This document shows positions 5,175 through 10,415 of a DNA stretch of 10,415 bases, in pieces. Within the stretch, counting starts at the first letter, position 1. Every line of letters begins with the position of its first letter. Under the pieces are notes generated by a model. That model saw nothing but the letters and a program-made list of their open reading frames with translations. It was not told the origin of the DNA and did not search any database. The position numbers were made by a program, and so were the translations under genes. The DNA is from JBBRMQ01 sp038230775 (GTDB taxonomy: Bacteria > Acidobacteriota > Thermoanaerobaculia > Gp7-AA8), in the NCBI GenBank assembly GCA_038230775.1, contig JBBRMQ010000151.1:1-10415 (forward strand). Reading direction: 5' to 3'.

Positions 5175-8020
5175 ACAAAGCAGTGCCACTCTTGCGCGAC
5201 CGTGACCTCGAGGTCGCCGCCTTGATCAAGGTGCTCCACGATAGCGGCAAGCGGCTCGAAGAGTTGACTGGCGGCGAGGTCGACACCGTCGCCGACCACG
5301 AGGGCCGGATGTTCCTGTTGCAACGTTCGCAGGAGTATCTGCGAATGAACGAAGCGACGAAGCAGGCCGCGATTCTCAATGCTCTCCCGGCCCACACGGC
5401 GCTGCTCGATCCGCAGGGCGTGATCCTCTCGGTGAACGACACGTGGCTGGACTTTGGATGTACCGAAGTGATCGAGGCTCCGGGACACGCAATCGGCGCG
5501 AACTACGTCGATCTTTGCGCCGCGGCGCAGGGCGAGGGTGCACCCGCGGCACATCGAGCCGCGGAGGGGATCCGTTCGGTGTTAGACGGCAGCGCGGCGA
5601 CGTTCTCGATCGAGTATCCCTGTGACACGCCCACGGAGAAGCGCTGGTTTCTCCTGACGGTGACGCCCCTCGCGCGCGGCCTTGCCGGCGGGGCGGTGGT
5701 GATGCACATCAACGTCACCGCGGAACGGCTGTCCTCCGAAAAGCTGCAGGCCAGCGAGCTCCGATTCCGGCAGATGGCAGACAGCAGCCGCGATGTCTTT
5801 TTCCTGCTGAGCGCCAGCATGTCGGAAATCTGTTACGTGAGCCCAGCGTACGAGCAGATCTGGGGGCGCACATGCGAGAGCCTGTACACCGATCCCGCAT
5901 CCTGGCTGAGCTCGATCCATCCTGACGATGTCGAGCGGATGACCGGAATCAACAAGAACTGCGACGGCGGATTCGACGGCGATTTCCGTATCGTCCGTCC
6001 TGACGGCCAAATGCGTTGGGTCCACGTCCGAGCCTTTCCGATCCTGAACGAGCTCGGGGAACGGTACCGAACCGGGGGCGTGGCCTCCGACATCACCAAT
6101 CGCAAAGCGGCCGCCGATGAGCTGCGAGAAAGCCAGCGCCGGTTCAGCGATCTGCTCGGCAATGTCGAAATGGTGTCGGTCATGCTCGATATGCGCGCCA
6201 GCGTCACCTACTGCAACGACTATCTGCTGCGACTCACCGGCTGGAAACGTGAGGAGGTGATTGGAAGGAACTGGTTCGATCTGTTCATCCCCGTTGATGA
6301 CAACGGCATCAAGACCGCGTTCGACACCTTGCTCGCCGAGCTCCCCGTCGCCTCTCATCACGAGAACGAGATTCTCACCCGTTCCGGCGAAAGACGGCTG
6401 ATTCAATGGAACACCACCGTTCTGCGCTCCGCCACCGGCGACGTCGCCGGCACGGCCAGCATCGGCGATGACATCACGGAGCGGCGCCAGGTCGAGGCCC
6501 GCTTGCGGCTGAAGAACGAGGCGCTCAATGCGGCGGCGAATTCGATGATCATCACCGACCGCGATCGCACGATCGTCTGGGTCAATCCTGCATTCACGGC
6601 CCTCACCGGCTATACCGAGGCCGACGCGATCGGCAGAAACCCGCAGCTGCTCCTGGAGTCCGGCACTCACGACGCCGCGTTTCACCAGAACATCTGGACG
6701 TCGATTGCCGCTGGCACTCCCTGGAGCGGAGAGATGACGAGCCGTCGCAAGGACGGCAGCCTTTATACCGAAGCCTCGACGATCACGCCGGTCCGGGACC
6801 ACGACGGAACCATCAGCCATTTCATCTGCATCAACACGGATCTCACGACCCAGCATCAGATGGAAGAGCAGCTTCGACAGGCTCAGAAGATGGAAGCAGT
6901 CGGACATCTGGCGGCGGGCGTCGCTCACGAGTTCAACAATCTGCTGCAGGCGCTGATGTCGATGGCCACCATCGTTCGAATGCACGCCATCCTTCCGCTC
7001 GTCGCCAAGGTCGCTGGCGAGATGGAAACTCAGATCAAACGAGGCGCGGCCCTCACGCAACAACTTCTTCTGTTCTCGAGACGCCAGGCGATCGAGAGAT
7101 CGAGTCTCGACGTTCGTGAAGAGATGCAGAAAGCGCGCGAGTTGCTGCAGCGGCTCCTTTCCGAAAACATCACCATCGTTGTCGAAGGTCCCGTCGAACG
7201 CCTGGCCATCGATGGCGATTCGTCGCAGATGCAGCAGGTGCTTCTCAATCTCGCGATCAACGCCCGGGATGCGATGCCTGGCGGAGGAACGCTGACGTTG
7301 CGCGCCGGACGCGCCGGCGATCACGCGTGGATCGAGATCGAAGACACGGGTGAAGGATTCGACGAAGTAACGCGCACACGCCTCTTCGAGCCATTCTTCA
7401 CTACCAAGGAACGGGGGAAAGGCACAGGACTGGGGCTCGCAGTGGTGCACGGAATCATCGCCGAGCACGGCGGCCGCATCGACGCCGAAAGCGAACGCGG
7501 AGTCGGAAGCGTCTTTCGGATCACACTGCCGTTGGTGACCTGCAAACGCCCGCAGGTTGAAGCTGTCGGCGACGGAACAGGAGAGTCCGCGGCAGTCGCC
7601 AGCGGCCACATCCTCCTCGTCGAGGATGAGGAAGGCGTTCGCGAGGGCATCGCCGTTCTGCTGGGGATCATCGGATACGACATCACCGCGGTCGCCAGCG
7701 GCGAAGAAGCGCTGGCGCTGGCGCTCGATCCGCCGCCCGACGTCCTGCTCTCGGACGTGACGCTGCCCGGCATCGCGGGTCTGCAACTGGGCGAACGTTT
7801 GAGCGAGCGATGGCCCTCATTGAGCGTCGTTCTAATGTCGGGATACATCGAAGAGGCCATCCGTTCCGGCGTGATGGAGCGTGGATGGCTCTTCCTGCAG
7901 AAGCCGTTCGAACTGAAAGATCTGACCCACCAGATCCGATCGGCCCTGCGCAACGCGCGGCCGAATGAAGTGGCCGAAACGTCTACCCGATCGGTTTCCG
8001 ACGTCGCAGCGCTTCGATGA
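5171..8020 (+). CDS. Multi-PAS hybrid histidine kinase of the kai operon
   Basis: A 949-residue soluble hybrid kinase, likely the signalling partner of KaiB/KaiC. Residues ~8-58 form a helical N-terminal module (HDSGKRLEELTGGEVDTVAD, then FLLQRSQEYLR) with no named domain that I recognise. Four PAS domains follow at about 65-190, 195-315, 320-440 and 445-560, the second with a PAC-like DFRIVRPDGQMRWVHVRAFP. The kinase core has H586 (GVAHEFNN), N-box N693/N697 (NLAINARDAMP), G1 DTGEG (725-729), F-box FEPFFTTK and G2 GKGTGLGLA (749-757). The receiver has E818/D819, phosphoacceptor D862, S890 and K911 (FLQKPF). No membrane segment is seen. It lacks an HPt domain, so the HPt encoded divergently could serve it. 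The start is TTG 5171, overlapping the kaiB stop (TTGA) with AAGGGG at 5161-5166; GTG 5183 is the alternative. It resembles the left-hand kinase in H-box type and domain order. Confidence 0.92.
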   Translation: MNKAVPLLRDRDLEVAALIKVLHDSGKRLEELTGGEVDTVADHEGRMFLLQRSQEYLRMNEATKQAAILNALPAHTALLDPQGVILSVNDTWLDFGCTEVIEAPGHAIGANYVDLCAAAQGEGAPAAHRAAEGIRSVLDGSAATFSIEYPCDTPTEKRWFLLTVTPLARGLAGGAVVMHINVTAERLSSEKLQASELRFRQMADSSRDVFFLLSASMSEICYVSPAYEQIWGRTCESLYTDPASWLSSIHPDDVERMTGINKNCDGGFDGDFRIVRPDGQMRWVHVRAFPILNELGERYRTGGVASDITNRKAAADELRESQRRFSDLLGNVEMVSVMLDMRASVTYCNDYLLRLTGWKREEVIGRNWFDLFIPVDDNGIKTAFDTLLAELPVASHHENEILTRSGERRLIQWNTTVLRSATGDVAGTASIGDDITERRQVEARLRLKNEALNAAANSMIITDRDRTIVWVNPAFTALTGYTEADAIGRNPQLLLESGTHDAAFHQNIWTSIAAGTPWSGEMTSRRKDGSLYTEASTITPVRDHDGTISHFICINTDLTTQHQMEEQLRQAQKMEAVGHLAAGVAHEFNNLLQALMSMATIVRMHAILPLVAKVAGEMETQIKRGAALTQQLLLFSRRQAIERSSLDVREEMQKARELLQRLLSENITIVVEGPVERLAIDGDSSQMQQVLLNLAINARDAMPGGGTLTLRAGRAGDHAWIEIEDTGEGFDEVTRTRLFEPFFTTKERGKGTGLGLAVVHGIIAEHGGRIDAESERGVGSVFRITLPLVTCKRPQVEAVGDGTGESAAVASGHILLVEDEEGVREGIAVLLGIIGYDITAVASGEEALALALDPPPDVLLSDVTLPGIAGLQLGERLSERWPSLSVVLMSGYIEEAIRSGVMERGWLFLQKPFELKDLTHQIRSALRNARPNEVAETSTRSVSDVAALR

Positions 8021-8052
8021 AATATCGCCTGATCAGAACATAACGCTCGACC

Positions 8053-8062
8053 GGAGAGGTGA
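8053..8062 (+). promoter_or_regulatory. Ribosome binding site of the REC-EAL gene
   Basis: GGAGAGGTGA lies three bases before ATG 8066, with its GAGG core 6 bases away. It closely matches the 16S anti-Shine-Dalgarno and fixes the start. The 45-base gap after the kinase stop contains no terminator-like hairpin, so the gene is probably still in the operon. Confidence 0.7.
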
Positions 8063-8065
8063 CCT

Positions 8066-9265
8066 ATGAGTCTCATGGAACCAGCACAGCCTCACTTGAC
8101 GATTGCACGCGCGGAACAGGAATCGCAACTGATTCTGATCCTCGACGATGACGAGATGATCACCGAAGGGCTGGCGTCAGGCCTCGAGCGCGAGGGACGC
8201 ACCCTCATCACCTGCAATGACGTCGAATCCGCGGAGTTGATCGTGGAGCGCATGCACCCCTCCCACATCGTGGCCGACATCCGCATTTCAGGTCCGTTCG
8301 GCTACGAGGGACTCGATTTCATCCGCTTCGCGAAACAACACGCTCCGGAGACGCGCATCATTCTGATCAGCGGTGACGCACCCGAGGCGCTTCAGCGCGA
8401 GGCGTCGGAGCGAGGAGCGGTCGCGTTTCTCAAAAAGCCGTTCGAGGTCCGCGAGCTCGATGCGACGATCGATATGCTGTTGTGCGCGGCAATCTCGGCT
8501 CGCAGCGGCTTCGATCGCATCATCCGCATGCCGGTGCTGGAGGACATTGTCCGCAGCGAGTCCCTTCGGACACACTTCCAGCCGATCGTGCGGCTCGGCG
8601 CCCAGCCGTCCGTGTTCGGATATGAATCGCTGGCGCGGTTTCACACCGAGTCTCCATTTCGGGATCCCGAGCTGCTGTTCAAGTACGCGGCGCGCAAGCA
8701 TCGCGTGACCGAGCTCGAGCTCGCGTGCATCGCGCACGCACTGCACGATGGCGCGGCTCTGACGGAGAGGGCTTTGCTGTTCCTCAACGTGCACCCCGAT
8801 GTCTTTGCGTCCGGCGTGTCGTTCCGGAACACGATCGTGACGCAGTCCAAACATGCGGGCGTCTCTCTCGATCGCGTCGTGCTCGAGATCACCGAGCAGG
8901 CGGCTCTGGCCAAGACACCGGTAATTCTCAAGACGATCAACGATTTGCGGGAGGACGGAGTTCGTTTCGCGTTCGACGACGTCGGCGTCGCGTACTCCCA
9001 TCTGCCGCTGATGGACGTAGTCCGTCCGGCGTTTCTGAAAGTGAGCCAGCACTTCGGCACAGGATTCGAGAAGGACCCGACCCGTTTGAAGATCGTCACC
9101 AATCTGCTGTCGCTGGCGAACGACTTCGAGTGCGATCTCATCCTGGAAGGCATCGAAGAAGAATCAACCGCCATCATGGCCGCACACCTCGGCATCACGC
9201 TTGGCCAGGGATACTTCTTTGCCCGGCCGGCGGAAGCGTCGACCTTCGGTGCCCGCGCTGCCTGA
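8066..9265 (+). CDS. REC-EAL response regulator, predicted c-di-GMP phosphodiesterase
   Basis: A 399-residue two-domain protein. The receiver (residues ~21-140) has an acidic pocket at D27-D29, phosphoacceptor D71 (HIVADIRISG), S102 and K124 (FLKKPF). The loop after D71 is longer than usual (ISGPFGYEGLDF). The EAL domain (~155-390) keeps the residues needed to hydrolyse c-di-GMP: E187 (YESLAR, the EAL motif), N241 (NVHP), E274 (LEITEQ), D304-D305, K325, E361 (LEGIEEE) and Q381 (GQGYFFARP). Two deviations stand out. Loop 6 reads DDVGVAYSHL rather than the usual DDFGTGYSSL, and the K-x-D motif is K-V-S. Activity may therefore be altered or strongly phosphorylation-dependent. As last gene of the kai operon it is the obvious output for the upstream hybrid kinase, linking it to biofilm/motility control. 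The start is ATG 8066; a second ATG three codons on is less well spaced. Confidence 0.92.
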   Translation: MSLMEPAQPHLTIARAEQESQLILILDDDEMITEGLASGLEREGRTLITCNDVESAELIVERMHPSHIVADIRISGPFGYEGLDFIRFAKQHAPETRIILISGDAPEALQREASERGAVAFLKKPFEVRELDATIDMLLCAAISARSGFDRIIRMPVLEDIVRSESLRTHFQPIVRLGAQPSVFGYESLARFHTESPFRDPELLFKYAARKHRVTELELACIAHALHDGAALTERALLFLNVHPDVFASGVSFRNTIVTQSKHAGVSLDRVVLEITEQAALAKTPVILKTINDLREDGVRFAFDDVGVAYSHLPLMDVVRPAFLKVSQHFGTGFEKDPTRLKIVTNLLSLANDFECDLILEGIEEESTAIMAAHLGITLGQGYFFARPAEASTFGARAA

Positions 9266-9279
9266 ACGACAGGCTAGGC

Positions 9280-9536
9280 GTGTGGTGAGTCAGGGATTCG
9301 CTGCATTCCGCTGATGGAACTTGCGATCCGAGATCAGGCAACCATGCCATCCTGACACTGAGCGAAGGGGAGGGAGCAGTGTGGTGGGCGGGACGATGAG
9401 CGCGCCGCCCGCCCACACCGGTTCCTCCCCTTCGCGTCGCTCAGCGTCGGAATGACAGGGCGGTTGTGATTCCCGCTTGCTGGCGATCCAGCGGTCGATA
9501 TTTCGCCTCCGCCAGCGAATCTCTGGCTCACCACAC
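9280..9536. repeat. MITE-like palindromic element with 24-base terminal inverted repeats
   Basis: The ends 9280-9303 and 9513-9536 are inverted copies identical at 22 of 24 positions; both begin GTGTGGTGAG and end GATTCGCTG when read inward. They bound 257 bases without a credible gene. A second, imperfect inverted repeat (9348-9454) is centred almost at the same point (9401 versus 9408), so the whole unit is palindromic. It has the size and structure of a non-autonomous mobile element or intergenic palindromic repeat. No clear target-site duplication is visible; CTAG lies near both ends but with different spacing. It fills nearly all of the space between the kai operon and the lipoprotein gene. 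Confidence 0.6.
9348..9454. repeat. Long imperfect hairpin in the core of the palindromic element
   Basis: The paired arms are 9348-9364 with 9438-9454 (14 of 17, beginning CAT..CTGA and containing CTGAGCG), 9365-9373 AAGGGGAGG with 9424-9432 CCTCCCCTT, 9379-9384 GTGTGG with 9413-9418 CCACAC, and 9386-9391 GGGCGG with 9405-9410 CCGCCC, around a loop of 13 bases. As RNA it would fold strongly on either strand. It could block read-through from the kai operon, although no U-tract follows, so it is not a classical intrinsic terminator. The CATCCTGA..CTGAGCG and CATTCCGA-type arms resemble dispersed intergenic repeats seen in GC-rich bacteria. Confidence 0.6.
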
Positions 9537-9548
9537 TAGAATTCGCGC
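9537..9548 (+). promoter_or_regulatory. Possible -10 box giving a leaderless lipoprotein mRNA
   Basis: TAGAAT (9537-9542) matches 5 of 6 positions of the TATAAT -10 consensus and ends 6 bases before the ATG at 9549. No Shine-Dalgarno lies upstream of that ATG. This spacing is what leaderless transcripts show, with transcription starting at or next to the A of ATG. No clear -35 is visible. The box begins directly after the inverted repeat end. Confidence 0.35.
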
Positions 9549-10265
9549 ATGCGAACATCAACGATCGGAGTGGCGGCCGCTCTCGTGCTCACCGCGTGCG
9601 TGACCAGTCGGCAGGCGCGCACCGTCACCCCCAGCGCATTCCTCGGTCCCGACGCCCGACTTCTGCAGAAGGCGCAGACGAACGACGACGTTCTCCTCGT
9701 GTACCACAAGGACGGAACGAAGTGGGCCTCGTACGACAAGGTGATTCTCGATCCTGTCGCGATCTGGACCGCGGAGTCGCGGCACTTCCCTGCCGATCAG
9801 ATGAGCGATTACCAGAAGCTGGTCGACAGCTTTCAACAGACGCTCACGGGCAAGCTGGCGAAGAACTACACGATCGTCCAGCAGCCGGCGCCGGGCGTGC
9901 TGCGGATTCAGACCGCGATCGTCAATGGCGCACAGGCGAACAACACGCTGAAGGTGGCGAAGACCATCGCGCCGTATGCGAGCTTCGCCGACCTGGTCTG
10001 GACGTTTGCGACCGGCAAGCCAGCCTTCGCCGGCGAGGTGTCGCTCGAGTACATGATCCGCGACGCGCAGACGAACGACCTTCTCGGCGCGGGAGCCGAT
10101 CGCCGCGTCGGAGGCAATCAGCTCGGACGTTCGACCTTCACGACGTGGGGTGACGTGCAGAACATCCTCACCTACTGGTCCGACCTCACCGTGTACCGGC
10201 TCTGCGTGGATCGAGCGGGCGCAAGCTGCCAGAGGCCGAGCGCGGGAATCCTCGAGCCGCGGTGA
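9549..10265 (+). CDS. DUF3313-family lipoprotein
   Basis: A 238-residue exported lipoprotein. MRTSTIGVAAALVLTAC is a short positively charged start, hydrophobic core and lipobox LTAC, with lipidated Cys17 expected. The following residues (TSRQ) include no Asp at +2, compatible with outer-membrane sorting if the cell has one. The body matches the DUF3313 pattern: an early FLGPDARLLQ segment, YDKVILDPVAIWTA, a helix DYQKLVDSFQQTLTGKLAKNY, then TIVQQPAPGVLRIQTAIVNG and a C-terminal region with GEVSLEYMIRDAQTNDLLGAGADRRVGG and TTWGDVQNILTYWSD. The family's function is unknown. The gene stands alone: it is separated from the kai operon by the palindromic element and shows no functional link to signalling. 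Length is near normal for the family and no damage is visible. Cys199 and Cys207 near the C-terminus could form a disulfide. Confidence 0.87.
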   Translation: MRTSTIGVAAALVLTACVTSRQARTVTPSAFLGPDARLLQKAQTNDDVLLVYHKDGTKWASYDKVILDPVAIWTAESRHFPADQMSDYQKLVDSFQQTLTGKLAKNYTIVQQPAPGVLRIQTAIVNGAQANNTLKVAKTIAPYASFADLVWTFATGKPAFAGEVSLEYMIRDAQTNDLLGAGADRRVGGNQLGRSTFTTWGDVQNILTYWSDLTVYRLCVDRAGASCQRPSAGILEPR

Positions 10266-10415
10266 AGCGGTCCGAGGTCCGTGCTGCATCTGGGGACGAT
10301 TTCAGCCCGTCCTTCCTCGGGCTCAGGCCCGGGCCACATGCCGCCTGGACTGTCCAAGGAAGCTCTGCATAAGTAGGGCTGGCCGCGTTGCGAAGCAGGC
10401 TGTGTGAATGTCATC
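10266..10415. other. Terminal non-coding stretch with weak hairpin
   Basis: No gene is supported in the last 150 bases. A stem GCCCG (10305-10309) / CGGGC (10318-10322) with an 8-base loop, followed by the perfect 10-base palindrome GGCCCGGGCC at 10326-10335, could end transcription of the lipoprotein gene, but no T-run follows. A minus-strand open frame here is low-complexity and Pro/Arg-rich with no recognisable domain. Confidence 0.35.

Noticed and set aside
5582..7786. 734-codon minus-strand open frame across the kai-operon kinase
   Set aside because: It mirrors a gene with complete kinase and receiver motifs on the plus strand; its own translation has no recognisable domain.
10172..10414. 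80-codon minus-strand open frame at the right edge
   Set aside because: It overlaps the lipoprotein gene end, has low-complexity composition and no ribosome binding site in view.
1..10415. CRISPR array, tRNA or rRNA genes
   Set aside because: No regularly spaced direct repeats, cloverleaf-like segments or conserved rRNA stretches were seen on either strand.

Overview
The window is GC-rich bacterial DNA, densely packed with signal-transduction genes. GTG and TTG starts, 4-base stop/start overlaps, multi-PAS hybrid kinases and a kaiC-kaiB pair without kaiA suggest an environmental non-cyanobacterial lineage. Acidobacteriota-like or other soil/sediment phyla are possible, but the sequence alone does not fix the taxon.

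Left half (1-3032, minus strand, reading leftward from a divergent intergenic region). A stand-alone HPt phosphotransfer protein (2622-3032) is followed with overlap by a four-PAS hybrid histidine kinase, which is followed with overlap by the first 28 codons of a response regulator that runs off the left edge. Together these are the parts of a His-Asp-His-Asp phosphorelay. The kinase is not one open frame. Its PAS part (1112-2641) and its HisKA/HATPase/REC part (72-1289) are in different frames, and they join sensibly if one base is missing near 1211-1216.

Intergenic 3033-3156 separates the two divergent operons.

Right half (3157-9265, plus strand). A kai operon in the order kaiC-like, kaiB-like, multi-PAS hybrid histidine kinase, REC-EAL protein. 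The first three genes overlap by 4 bases each (GTGA, TTGA), and the fourth follows after 45 bases with a strong ribosome binding site. The layout suggests that KaiC/KaiB state is read or set by a PAS hybrid kinase and passed to a c-di-GMP phosphodiesterase, with the divergent HPt/hybrid-kinase operon as a possible extra relay. KaiC keeps S-S at the two classical phosphosites but has lost the Glu-Glu pair in CII. KaiB aligns without gaps to cyanobacterial KaiB but carries Ala and Gly at the two positions known to control fold switching.

9266-9548 has no gene. It holds a roughly 257-base palindromic element (9280-9536) with near-perfect 24-base terminal inverted repeats and a co-centred inner hairpin. 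It ends one base before a -10-like box that lies 6 bases before the next start codon. That gene (9549-10265) encodes a DUF3313-type lipoprotein unrelated to the signalling genes. The last 150 bases show only a weak terminator-like hairpin and a possible insertion-sequence end.
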